A DNA stretch of 17,407 bases from Candidatus Rifleibacteriota bacterium (GCA_022704885.1 JAKJFO010000003.1:54593-71999), one strand, 5' to 3'. Shown: positions 1-7,555, numbered from the stretch's first letter. Program-made: numbers and translations. Notes: generated by a model from the letters alone, not told the origin.

Positions 1-1
1 T

Positions 2-442
2 CTCGAAGATTACTTTGAGCTTGCCAGTGACACCCCCTACATGCTGCTGACAGCCCAGGTCAAGAAAGAGCGCATGCTCGAACTGAGCGATGCCCAGAAA
101 AGCCTCACTGGCCTTGACCTGCTCAACGTCGCACGCTCCGAAGTTCCGGCCATTACCCATGTCGATGGCTCGGCACGTATTCAATCGGTTCACCCCGAAA
201 CCAATCCTCGCTATCACGCCATGATCAAGGCTTTTGAGCATAAAACCGGCTGTGGCGTGATAGTCAACACCTCATTTAACGTGCGCGGCGAGCCAATCGT
301 CTGCACCCCGGTCGATGCTTACAAATGCTTCATGCGCACCGAAATGGACTCTCTTGTGCTCGAAAACTTCTATCTCAAAAAAGAAGACCAGCCAAAAGAA
401 ATAATCGATAAACTGGGGCTCGAAAATTTTGCACCAGACTGA
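2..442 (+). CDS. Carbamoyltransferase, C-terminal part (5' end outside window)
   Basis: This is the 3' end of an open frame that runs in from the left edge; the visible 146 codons have no true start, and the internal ATG at 41 is not one. The protein ends in the C-terminal domain of the NodU/CmcH O-carbamoyltransferase family. Family hallmarks visible are SPYM-like 'TPYMLLTAQV', 'HVDGSARIQSV', 'NPRYHAMIKAFE', 'VIVNTSFNVRGEPIVCTP' and 'DSLVLENFYL'. These enzymes use carbamoyl phosphate and ATP to carbamoylate a hydroxyl group on a sugar, antibiotic or toxin precursor in the cytoplasm. The acceptor cannot be read from this part. The next gene starts inside its last 14 bases, and the following two genes are the usual companions of this family (SxtJ and DUF5989), which supports a shared pathway. 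Family identity is secure; the substrate is unknown. Confidence 0.93.
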   Translation, partial: LEDYFELASDTPYMLLTAQVKKERMLELSDAQKSLTGLDLLNVARSEVPAITHVDGSARIQSVHPETNPRYHAMIKAFEHKTGCGVIVNTSFNVRGEPIVCTPVDAYKCFMRTEMDSLVLENFYLKKEDQPKEIIDKLGLENFAPD

Positions 443-857
443 ACAGATAACGGTAGAAAATCTGCCCGACCCGACCGGCCGCAACAGCGAACTGCGCAAC
501 TTCGGCCTGCTGGTTGGTGTCGCCTTTCTGGCAATTGGCCTCTGGCCATTGCTCAGGCAGGCTGACGTAAGGGCCTGGGCCCTGATTGTGGCAACAGTTC
601 TCATATTGCCAGCTTTACTGAGGCCTGCCTGGCTTAAATTTCCGCATGCCGCCTGGCTCAAAATCGGTGCGGCACTCGGCTGGTTCAACACCAGACTCAT
701 TCTCGGCATTCTCTACATTGTGGCCATATTTCCAATTGCACTGATCCTGCGTATCATCGGCAAAACCCCGCTGCAGCTAAAATTCGACAAAAATGCGGCA
801 AGTTATCGAGAAAAGCCTGACTCAGACGATGATCAGAGCCTTTCCCAACAGTTTTAA
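429..857 (+). CDS. SxtJ-family small membrane protein
   Basis: A 142-residue integral membrane protein. Residues 1-22 are hydrophilic; 'RNFGLLVGVAFLAIGLWPLL' (about 23-42) is the first membrane helix, followed by two more hydrophobic stretches near 48-65 and 92-110, then an acidic, serine-rich cytoplasmic tail. The RNFG-LLVG...W opening and its place right after a carbamoyltransferase match the SxtJ family, named from the saxitoxin cluster, whose biochemical role is unknown. The start is a TTG that overlaps the carbamoyltransferase stop by 14 bases, with a GGGG at 415-418 ten bases upstream as a possible ribosome site; no ATG precedes the conserved helix. The tight overlap implies translational coupling. 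It may anchor or organise the carbamoylation step at the inner membrane, but that is inference. Confidence 0.8.
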   Translation: MHQTEQITVENLPDPTGRNSELRNFGLLVGVAFLAIGLWPLLRQADVRAWALIVATVLILPALLRPAWLKFPHAAWLKIGAALGWFNTRLILGILYIVAIFPIALILRIIGKTPLQLKFDKNAASYREKPDSDDDQSLSQQF

Positions 858-872
858 TCTGAGGAAACCAAA

Positions 873-1052
873 TTGACCAATCTCGAAAAAACTACAACAA
901 GAACGGCTACAGTAGCCGAATTACTCGGTTTTTTATGGAAGAAAAAGCAGTGGTGGCTGCTGCCGATAGTCATCAGCCTGCTGATGCTCGGCATCCTGCT
1001 CACCCTCGCCAGCTCTTCCCCCCTCGGCACATTCATGTATACGATATTCTAA
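873..1052 (+). CDS. DUF5989 / SxtK-like small membrane protein (TTG start)
   Basis: A 59-residue protein that a start-codon-limited scan would miss, because it opens with TTG. The start is supported by GAGGAAA at 861-867, five bases upstream. The N-terminal fifteen residues are polar, then 'VAELLGFLWKKKQWWLLP' leads into one membrane helix ('IVISLLMLGILLTLAS') and a short tail ending 'SSPLGTFMYTIF'. The pattern ELLGFLW-K-WWLLP, one helix, S-S-PL...FIYTLF is the DUF5989 signature as I know it. Proteins of this size and type follow SxtJ proteins next to O-carbamoyltransferases, including sxtK of saxitoxin clusters. It lies 15 bases after the SxtJ gene and probably shares its transcript. Molecular function is unknown. 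The minus-strand frames across this stretch are not genes. Confidence 0.85.
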   Translation: MTNLEKTTTRTATVAELLGFLWKKKQWWLLPIVISLLMLGILLTLASSSPLGTFMYTIF

Positions 1053-1054
1053 CA

Positions 1055-1102
1055 TCGTGCTCGTTCTCGTAATCGTAATCTTAATCGTAATCGGGATCGA
1101 AT
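1055..1102. repeat. Degenerate 6-bp tandem repeat (TCGTAA-type)
   Basis: Eight consecutive 6-base units follow the DUF5989 stop by two bases. Every unit begins TC; three are exactly TCGTAA (1067-1072, 1073-1078, 1085-1090) and one is TCTTAA. The outer units diverge: TCGTGC, TCGTTC, TCGGGA and TCGAAT. It is non-coding and lies between two genes of the same strand. It could be a decaying microsatellite from replication slippage or a spacer that alters expression of the next gene; nothing shows which. Confidence 0.8.
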
Positions 1103-1155
1103 AATCTCTCAACTCGAAATCGCACTCTCTACGCCTGCACAAACAATTTCCGGCA

Positions 1156-3552
1156 ATGAATCAAGTAATAACGAATCTTTTGAAAAAAATAATAATTGCG
1201 ATACTATTGCTGTTGGTTCTGCCGGCGCTCCTGCTGGGGTTGGCGGAGCTTGCCTGCCGGGTGGCCGGCATCGGTTACCCGACCAGCCTGTTCATCAGAG
1301 ATAAAATGCCTGATGGCCAGGCCTGTCTGCGTATCAATTACCAGGCTGCCCGTCGTTTTTTTCCGGGCAATCTGGCACGCCGCCCGCTACCCGAGGTTAT
1401 GCCGGCGGTTAAACCGGCAAAGCGCCTGCGCATTTTCGTTCTGGGCGAATCAGCGGCGCGCGGCGAAAAACTTGCAGATTTTTCGTTCACCCGCATGCTC
1501 GAAGCGGCTCTGAACAGGGGCCATTCAGAACAGGTGGCTGAAGTCATCAATACCGGCATTCCGGCTATCAACAGCTGGGTTCTGCGTGAATTTGGCAAAG
1601 AAATCATCGATTATCAGCCTGACGCTCTGGTAATTTACGCAGGGCACAATGAATTCATCGGGCCATACGGCCCGGCCAGCGTTTTTGGCCTGGCGAAAAA
1701 CCGTTCAGCTGTCCTTACCGGTATCTGGGCATCTTCACTGCGCATCATTCAGTCGCTGAAGAGCGACCAGCTGCCAACAGAGCTGGCTAAAGGCTGGCAA
1801 GGTCTCGAAATGTTTCTAAAAAACAGCATTTCAGCCGACAGCGCGGCTGTAAAAGAATGTCTCGCCAACTGGCAGGCAAACATGTCTGATATCTTAAAGC
1901 TGGCGCAGGAACGCAAAATACCCGTAATCTGGTGTCGGGTGCCGGTCAATCGCAAAGATTGCCCACCCTTCATATCTGACACGACAGGAATAAGCCAGGC
2001 AGACCTGGAAAAGCTCAAGATTCTAGGCGAAAAAATCAATGAGGGCGACTCTTCTGCCTCTTCACAGCTGGTTGGAGAGCTTTATAAATCAGCAGACACA
2101 CACGCTCTTTTTAACTATCTGACCGGAGTTTTACTGCTTGAGGCCGGCCAGATAGAATCAGCACAAGCGAAGTTTAAACGGGCAGTCGATCTTGATTGCT
2201 TCAGGGTAAGAACAACCGATAGTTTTAACACCGAAGCTGAGAAGCTGGCAAAAAACTTTGGCGCTATTACAGCCGATGTCGAACGAGTCTTTGCCGAGAA
2301 TTCAGACCACGGCATTATTGGTTCAGAGCTTGTCTACGACCACGTTCATCTTACCGAAAGAGGTCACTATCTGGTTGCCCGCTCCGTTTTCAACGCATTG
2401 AAACAGGCAAAATTACGCAACAACGAAATCTTTCCGGAAAAGTTTCCGTTAGAAGCAGAAGTCCTTACTATGCTGGGCTACACCAGCGCCGATGCGGTCG
2501 CCAATCTCGAACACATTATCAGCAGCATGAGCCGGCCGCCATTTACCATGCAGTATGGTCATAAGCAGAGACTGGCTGCCCTGTCAGAAACTCTTGCGGG
2601 TATGCAACAGCAAAATGACAGAAATAAAGATATTGAAACGACAAAAGCTGCGCACGAACAGCGATCTTATGACCACAGAACTGCGCTGCGGATGGCCATG
2701 CTGATGAATGAGCAACCGCAGGCTGCTGCGGCCCTGTTCGAAAAAACGCTCAAGCTCAATCCATTCAACATTGATGCTCTCAACAACCTGGCATCATTGA
2801 AGATACAGCAGAATCAGCTGGCAGCAGCAGAGACACTTCTCAATCGAAGCCTCGAACTGGCACCAGGCTTTGCTCAGGCCTATTTCAATCTCGGCCTGGT
2901 TGCGGCTGCCCGCAAAGATGTGAATCTGGCGGCCAGTCACTACAAAACCGCCGTAGCGGCAGACCCGGCGATGTTTCTTGCCCTGCGCAATCTCGGCAAT
3001 CTGCACTTTCGCAACCGGGAATTTCTGTCGGCGAAAAATGCCTATGAACTCTCGCTGACAGCTGCTCCAGAAGACATGCCTTCACAACTTGGCATTGGCA
3101 ACTGCCTGATGGAGATGCAGCAGACCTCTATGGCCATTGAGATGTATCAGCGGGCTGCCAACGCGTTTAAAAATTCTCCTCTGCCACGCTACAGCCTTGG
3201 CAAAGCATTTGAAAAATCCGACAAGCCTGCCGAAGCCGCCAAAACTTACGAAGAAGCAGCCAGACTCGGCCATCTGCCTTCCCTGCAAAAGCTGATCAAT
3301 CTTCAGTTGTCAGAAAAAATCTCGCTCGACCCGGATCATTTCGCGAAGTTATGTCTGCTCGGCTGTGAGATGACCGATTTCAAAGACCCCTGGTTCAATC
3401 AGACCCTTGCCATAGCCCACGCGCAGCGCGGCGAACTTGACGAAGCCCTCGGCATACTGCACCGCGCCGCCGACCTCGCCCGCAATCAGGGACAGAATCA
3501 GCTGTTGCAGGAAATCGAAAACAACATGGAGCTGCTGAATAATTCGAGATAG
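1156..3552 (+). CDS. Membrane-anchored SGNH/GDSL hydrolase with TPR repeats
   Basis: A 798-residue protein. Residues 11-33 form a membrane anchor or uncleaved signal, so the bulk is probably periplasmic. Residues 90-415 are an SGNH hydrolase: block I 'LGESAARG' (Ser99), block II 'INTGIPA' (Gly134), block III 'GHNEF' (Asn165) and block V 'DHVHL' (Asp395, His398), so the catalytic set appears complete. A TPR-like helix pair (about 317-347) sits between blocks III and V. Residues about 500-740 hold roughly five to six TPR motifs, for example 'NPFNIDALNNLASLKIQQ' and 'YFNLGLVAAARKDVN'. SGNH enzymes are esterases or acyl-/acetyl-hydrolases; the TPRs should bind a partner protein. The position after the carbamoyltransferase group suggests action on the same exported glycan, which is inference. 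No strong ribosome site precedes the ATG, but the hydrophobic N-terminus starts there. Confidence 0.88.
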   Translation: MNQVITNLLKKIIIAILLLLVLPALLLGLAELACRVAGIGYPTSLFIRDKMPDGQACLRINYQAARRFFPGNLARRPLPEVMPAVKPAKRLRIFVLGESAARGEKLADFSFTRMLEAALNRGHSEQVAEVINTGIPAINSWVLREFGKEIIDYQPDALVIYAGHNEFIGPYGPASVFGLAKNRSAVLTGIWASSLRIIQSLKSDQLPTELAKGWQGLEMFLKNSISADSAAVKECLANWQANMSDILKLAQERKIPVIWCRVPVNRKDCPPFISDTTGISQADLEKLKILGEKINEGDSSASSQLVGELYKSADTHALFNYLTGVLLLEAGQIESAQAKFKRAVDLDCFRVRTTDSFNTEAEKLAKNFGAITADVERVFAENSDHGIIGSELVYDHVHLTERGHYLVARSVFNALKQAKLRNNEIFPEKFPLEAEVLTMLGYTSADAVANLEHIISSMSRPPFTMQYGHKQRLAALSETLAGMQQQNDRNKDIETTKAAHEQRSYDHRTALRMAMLMNEQPQAAAALFEKTLKLNPFNIDALNNLASLKIQQNQLAAAETLLNRSLELAPGFAQAYFNLGLVAAARKDVNLAASHYKTAVAADPAMFLALRNLGNLHFRNREFLSAKNAYELSLTAAPEDMPSQLGIGNCLMEMQQTSMAIEMYQRAANAFKNSPLPRYSLGKAFEKSDKPAEAAKTYEEAARLGHLPSLQKLINLQLSEKISLDPDHFAKLCLLGCEMTDFKDPWFNQTLAIAHAQRGELDEALGILHRAADLARNQGQNQLLQEIENNMELLNNSR

Positions 3553-3611
3553 CAGGCTCTCACTGACATGCAAGATTATCAGCAAAAGCGTTGTGGATAA
3601 AGGAACGGCCC

Positions 3612-3630
3612 TGAAACGCGAGCGGTTTCA
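3612..3630. terminator. Inverted repeat between convergent genes; possible weak terminator
   Basis: TGAAAC (3612-3617) and GTTTCA (3625-3630) form a perfect 6-bp stem with a 7-base loop that could pair a little further with a bulge. It covers the stop codon of the minus-strand prepilin gene and lies in the gap between two convergent genes. There is no run of T on either side, so it is not a classical intrinsic terminator; a Rho-dependent end is equally possible. Confidence 0.25.
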
Positions 3631-4314
3631 ATCCTGGGCGATGTGCCAGTAGGGGGCATTGATGAACGGACTGGTAATGGCGCTTGATATTGTTGTAGTC
3701 ATCTCAAAGAACTGGTGATCGCCGGTCTTTTCGTTTTTCTGGTCGGCGCTGATCCGCAACGTGACCAGCAGCATCGGCAAAGCCGGATTAAGGGGATGCG
3801 CATACAACTCAAACCTTGCGTCTTTAACATCTTTAAACATGATGTTCTGGCCAGCCACAGAACGCATCAGACACTTTTTGTCCTCGTTGTTTTCCCGGTA
3901 GCTGTAGATACTATAGTTTACCTGCTCGGTCAAAGGCCTGACAGCACCCTCCGGGGTATCGTAAACATGCTTGAAAAAATGAATTTCGCCGGCACTGACG
4001 ACGATGGGAACAGCCTGATTTCCGATAGTGAATTCGCTGGCCTTGACGACCGGCATACGCAAAGCCTTACGTTTTTGTGACAGCGTTGCTGAATCTGAAA
4101 TCTGGGGAGTTGCCGAGCGAAAATCGCGGCGCAGATAGTTGATCGCGTAGCGGGCGCCCTGAAGTTCCTGCAGGTCGACAGCACCGCGACTGCGTTGCCT
4201 GCTGACATAGGAAAACACCGTGTATGCTGTGAACATCAGAGCAGTGGCCAGCAAAATACCGATGACCGCTTCGACAAAGGTAAAGCCTCTTCTGTCAGCC
4301 TTCCTGAAGAGCAT
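3628..4314 (-). CDS. PilW/GspJ-like minor prepilin
   Basis: A 228-residue prepilin. The short charged leader ends 'DRRG' and prepilin peptidase should cut after Gly10, before 'FTFVEAVIGILLATALMF', with the required Glu at +5 (Glu15). The hydrophobic N-terminal helix covers residues 11-30. It is followed by 'ARYAINYLRRDFRSA' (about 49-63), typical of the PilW/GspJ branch (compare ALDLM-RDLR segments), and then a predicted beta-rich globular domain. It should be extracted from the inner membrane into a type IV pilus or type II pseudopilus as a minor, tip-proximal subunit. The ATG shares one base with the stop of the upstream prepilin gene (TGATG), so translation is coupled. It is the last gene of a five-gene minus-strand operon. 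Pilus versus secretion role cannot be decided without the rest of the machinery. Confidence 0.85.
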   Translation of the reverse strand: MLFRKADRRGFTFVEAVIGILLATALMFTAYTVFSYVSRQRSRGAVDLQELQGARYAINYLRRDFRSATPQISDSATLSQKRKALRMPVVKASEFTIGNQAVPIVVSAGEIHFFKHVYDTPEGAVRPLTEQVNYSIYSYRENNEDKKCLMRSVAGQNIMFKDVKDARFELYAHPLNPALPMLLVTLRISADQKNEKTGDHQFFEMTTTISSAITSPFINAPYWHIAQD

Positions 4315-4862
4315 CAGTATATCTCGCTTTCGTCAAAAATCAGGGTCGACAAGGTAAGTTTTCGCATCCGGTCTGGTTCAGCACCGATCGTCTCGATACG
4401 CTCCGGTATTTTGTTCTCGTTCCAGAATACGTCTACCGTCAGTTTGCGTATGAACCTGGCATTTGGGACGCCGGCCGGCACAGGGGTAATTCTGACCTTA
4501 CGATAAAACCAGGCCTTGCTGTATTCGGCCGGGTATGTTCTGGTAAAGGGCTGCCAGCCTGATGTGTTGTTAAATGGAATTTTGCCCGACAAACCCGTGC
4601 CTGGATCTACAAGTGAGCCTTCGAAGATCTGCACCCTGCTGCTGGAAGCATCTGAAAGCGGCATCGCCTGTATCAGTTCTATGGTCTCCTGGGCAATCTG
4701 CAGCGCCCGCAGGTAATTTTCCGCGTTGCTTGTTTCAACTCTGGTCGTCGATGCGAAATAAATAAGACCACCGAAAAATACCAGCCCGACTCCGGTGGCA
4801 ACAACGATTTCGACGAACGAAAAGCCTTTGCGCCGCATTGTGCCATTGCATTTTCTATTCAT
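4314..4862 (-). CDS. PilV/GspI-like minor prepilin
   Basis: A 182-residue prepilin. I choose the ATG at 4862, inside the end of the preceding gene (an 8-base ATGAATAG overlap), instead of the longer frame from 4967, because that adds 35 residues before the leader; an ATG at 4838 is also possible. The leader ends 'MRRKG', with cleavage before 'FSFVEIVVATGVGLVFFGGL' and Glu at +5. The next stretch, 'NYLRALQIAQETIELIQAMP', resembles the A-x-QLAQEKIE-L segment of PilV/GspI proteins. The remainder should be a small globular domain. It sits between the 153-residue membrane protein and the PilW/GspJ-like gene, an order expected for a minor pilin set that starts fibre assembly. Overlaps on both sides indicate co-translation. 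Confidence 0.85.
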   Translation of the reverse strand: MNRKCNGTMRRKGFSFVEIVVATGVGLVFFGGLIYFASTTRVETSNAENYLRALQIAQETIELIQAMPLSDASSSRVQIFEGSLVDPGTGLSGKIPFNNTSGWQPFTRTYPAEYSKAWFYRKVRITPVPAGVPNARFIRKLTVDVFWNENKIPERIETIGAEPDRMRKLTLSTLIFDESEIY

Positions 4863-5316
4863 TTGTGGCACCAGCCTTACGCCTGGATTTATCATAGACT
4901 TGCGCAACGGCCTGTTGAGCCTCGATTGCTGCGAGTTCGGCGACCTGAAGCTGCTTGATTCTGACAAGTGCCGATCTTATGACTTCAGGCTGCTGAGGAA
5001 CCATGTAGTCAAGCGGCAGCTTGTGAAAATCAAGTGAAAACGGCCTGTTGCCAGGAAACAGTTCGTTCGGCAGATTTCCGAAACTCGGCTTCAGCTGCTT
5101 CGTCGACACCTCTCCGGTTTCGGTGTTTTCGGCGCGCCCGGTATTCCATGCAAACTTTTTTGTTCCGTAACGAATGACCTTGCTGCCGGATTTTTTTTCA
5201 CCGTCAGTCTGTCGAACTCGTTTTACGATATAGGGAAATGCGATCAAAAGAGTCAGAACAAATGATGCAAATACTACTCTGATGACAATCTTGCGCACCG
5301 AAGGATTACTGAGCAT
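4855..5316 (-). CDS. Unrecognised single-pass membrane protein in pilin operon
   Basis: I do not recognise the family. From the ATG at 5316 it has 153 residues; a TTG two codons upstream (5322) is an alternative start. Residues about 10-32 are hydrophobic ('VIRVVFASFVLTLLIAFPYI') after a positively charged N-terminus, giving a single inner-membrane helix with the remainder probably in the periplasm. There is no Gly-Phe prepilin site and no Glu at +5, so it is not a pilin. The middle is polar and rich in Lys, Thr and Gly; the C-terminal third is helical and Ala/Gln-rich ('LVRIKQLQVAELAAIEAQQ'). It overlaps both the pseudopilin gene before it (11 bases) and the prepilin gene after it (8 bases), so it is probably a dedicated partner of these pilins. 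It could be an assembly factor; that is inference. Confidence 0.8.
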   Translation of the reverse strand: MLSNPSVRKIVIRVVFASFVLTLLIAFPYIVKRVRQTDGEKKSGSKVIRYGTKKFAWNTGRAENTETGEVSTKQLKPSFGNLPNELFPGNRPFSLDFHKLPLDYMVPQQPEVIRSALVRIKQLQVAELAAIEAQQAVAQVYDKSRRKAGATNE

Positions 5317-7477
5317 AATCAACCGCCATCAGCGATCTGGTCTGGCCTACGCTGACCCTTACCGGATATTCCGGGAAATACAGACCGGGGTCGTGAACGA
5401 TTCTAAGATGCCCGCCCTCAGGCATTCCACGCATTTCAAAAAGATTGTCGACAACCAGATTGCCCAGCAGATTGACGCTCTTACCTTCGAACTCGATACC
5501 GCCCTCGGCACTGGCCGAAGTCTGCGAGTTATCATTGAAACAGGTCGTCGCGACCAGAGATGCATGAATATCGGCTGACGGACCGGAGCTCTTGATGACA
5601 AATCTGCCATACATCAGATAGATACCCAGATAATCTTCGTCTGGATTGAGTGGCGCCAGATCACCAATATTGCATTTACCTTCACCCAGTATGATCTTTC
5701 CTTTGCCACGATACTTCTGAACGCCAGAAAGATCGAGGGTCTGATCAGTTTTGCCGGCAATCAGAGATATCCCGTCGAGGTCAAGAGTCTTCTGACCATC
5801 GATGGTTCTGACACGATCTTTTACAAACTCATCAGGTGTCTGATAGTAGTAGGCAATATTACGCAAAGACTGATCGAAAGCGGGAAACACATCGTAGCCT
5901 TCGACGCCACCTCTGACTGCTGTCGGAGTTTTAGCCGAAATTGCGCCGGCGCCAAAAAAGAAGTTATTGATCGAAAAGTGTTCGACAGGCATCGACATCA
6001 GCCGGTTGGTTCGTGAATCGACAGGTGGATTAAGGACTTTTCCGCTGAATGTCTCCGGGGTTTTCTCGTAGTGCAGCGCAACCGCCGGAAAAGAAACGGG
6101 CACGATCTGATCTTTCAGATCGAAGTTAACTTCAATCTTGTCGGTAAAAGCGATCTTAAAAAAGCGCAAAAAGACTGGTCCTTCGACGTAGACGGGCGTG
6201 TTACGCGCTTCGCCAAAAAGCAGCGGCATCTTTCCACCGGCAGCACGCATCGGGTTTGATTTTTCGACCTCATCAAAATAGCTGAAAATACCTACAAACG
6301 GATGCTGACTGACAAACGAGTTGTCCTGAGTAATTCTGGTGTAATCGGTATAGCCATAATGATATTGCCAGCTGGCCATCAAGGTATTGACAAGAGACCG
6401 AAACGCCTCTGAATTGGCGGGATTACCACCCGCCTTCAGGTAATCCTGATAAATCATGTAGCTGATCGTGCCTTCCTGTTGGGAATCAGCTTTGGCCGAG
6501 TCTACTATTGCCTTGTAGATCGTCACCAGCTCGTTGGTTTTATGAAAGTCTGCGGTCAAAGAAAATGAACCTGAAACTTTTGAAAATGCAACGGGCGGGT
6601 TGACGAAAAAAAGATTTCCATCGCTAAGTCGGGCAAGCGTGCTGTCTTTCATTTTGAAGGCTGCCGGCTGATAAAAAGAACCGAGCAGATACTTGTCTTT
6701 GTCAAAATCAAGATCAAGAATTACCGGTGGTGTTTCTGCGCTCTTGCTGCCTTCGGGAAACTCCGGGCAGGGTGGATAAGATCGGTTACCAAAGTATGCA
6801 AAAGAGTATTTGCCCGGGTCATTAGTGGTCACGCCCTGCACGATGATGCGCTTGTTCGGGTTGTTGAGCGAGCGGCAGAAGGTTTTTACAAAAAGTGCGT
6901 ATTTATCGAGAAAAGGGTCAGAAAGATCTACTATCCTGATATCACGACGTTCTTTTACTCTGGTTTCGGTGGGGTAATCGCGATACTTTGCCCTGGCAAC
7001 CAGTTCAACATAGCCAAGATATGCCGGTCGCGGGATTCCGGCAATTCGCCCGGTGATTACCAGGCTTACCTGCCCTGAAACATCGCCACGGCTGCCCAGG
7101 GTTTCTTCGACCAGCTGGTTCGTCATTTTGAGCCGGTTTGAATCATAGCTGGCGTTAAAGATTACTCTGGCACCATTCACTGCCTGGTTGGTCTGCCATA
7201 ACTGATAAATGGCCCCGCCGACAGGGGTGTTCTTATGGTTGACTTCTGCCTTTACCAGGGCCAGCATCTCGTTAACACCAGCCTGGGCAAGAGTTACCGC
7301 TCTCTCCTGTTCGATGGTCCGGTTCAGCTGCAGCACTGCGCCGCTTTTGTGCCGGCTCAGACCGATAATCATCACCATCATCACCAGGGCCAGAACGCAG
7401 ACCAGAAAGAGTACAAAGCCCCGCCGCCCGGAACCGGGCGGCGGGCAGATCAATCTAAGAGGCGCTTCAGGGCGCAC
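5306..7477 (-). CDS. Large PilX/GspK-like pseudopilin
   Basis: A 723-residue protein that starts at a GTG with AGGAG (7488-7492) ten bases upstream. The proline-rich leader ends 'GSGRRG', and cleavage after Gly20 would expose 'FVLFLVCVLALVMMVMIIGL'. Residue +5 is Leu, not Glu, as in GspK-type tip pseudopilins. The following 'TIEQERAVTLAQAGVNEMLA' resembles the helix of PilX_N proteins (A-x-AAEAGL). Beyond about residue 80 a very long region with few recognisable motifs contains many beta-prone stretches; 'KGKIILGEGKCNIGDLAPL' and 'DIHASLVATTCF' suggest repeated strands. PilX proteins are about 200 residues and GspK about 330, so this is much larger than the family. It probably caps a pilus or pseudopilus and exposes a big outer domain for adhesion or cargo binding. 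The stop overlaps the next gene. Confidence 0.75.
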   Translation of the reverse strand: MRPEAPLRLICPPPGSGRRGFVLFLVCVLALVMMVMIIGLSRHKSGAVLQLNRTIEQERAVTLAQAGVNEMLALVKAEVNHKNTPVGGAIYQLWQTNQAVNGARVIFNASYDSNRLKMTNQLVEETLGSRGDVSGQVSLVITGRIAGIPRPAYLGYVELVARAKYRDYPTETRVKERRDIRIVDLSDPFLDKYALFVKTFCRSLNNPNKRIIVQGVTTNDPGKYSFAYFGNRSYPPCPEFPEGSKSAETPPVILDLDFDKDKYLLGSFYQPAAFKMKDSTLARLSDGNLFFVNPPVAFSKVSGSFSLTADFHKTNELVTIYKAIVDSAKADSQQEGTISYMIYQDYLKAGGNPANSEAFRSLVNTLMASWQYHYGYTDYTRITQDNSFVSQHPFVGIFSYFDEVEKSNPMRAAGGKMPLLFGEARNTPVYVEGPVFLRFFKIAFTDKIEVNFDLKDQIVPVSFPAVALHYEKTPETFSGKVLNPPVDSRTNRLMSMPVEHFSINNFFFGAGAISAKTPTAVRGGVEGYDVFPAFDQSLRNIAYYYQTPDEFVKDRVRTIDGQKTLDLDGISLIAGKTDQTLDLSGVQKYRGKGKIILGEGKCNIGDLAPLNPDEDYLGIYLMYGRFVIKSSGPSADIHASLVATTCFNDNSQTSASAEGGIEFEGKSVNLLGNLVVDNLFEMRGMPEGGHLRIVHDPGLYFPEYPVRVSVGQTRSLMAVDYAQ
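7420..7445. repeat. Perfect GC-rich inverted repeat in pseudopilin leader codons
   Basis: Two 12-base arms (7420-7431 and 7434-7445), perfect reverse complements made mainly of C and G, are separated only by AA. In the minus-strand frame they encode the Pro-Pro-Gly-Ser-Gly-Arg-Arg stretch just before the prepilin cleavage site. In mRNA this would form a very stable hairpin about 30 bases after the start codon. It could slow early translation or be a chance result of Pro/Gly/Arg codons. Confidence 0.7.
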
Positions 7478-7555
7478 GTATTACTTACTCCTATACCTCT
7501 GCCAAGAAGTCAGTTACGTGACGTTCAGAAAGCAGGGAATATTACCCGGAAACAC

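Noticed and set aside
854..1142. Two minus-strand open frames of 60 and 69 codons
   Set aside because: They lie opposite the DUF5989 gene and the hexamer repeat, have no ribosome site or recognisable product, and the plus-strand frame is strongly supported.
3715..4080. Plus-strand open frame of 121 codons
   Set aside because: It is antisense to the PilW/GspJ-like prepilin, which has a clear cleavage motif and coupled start.
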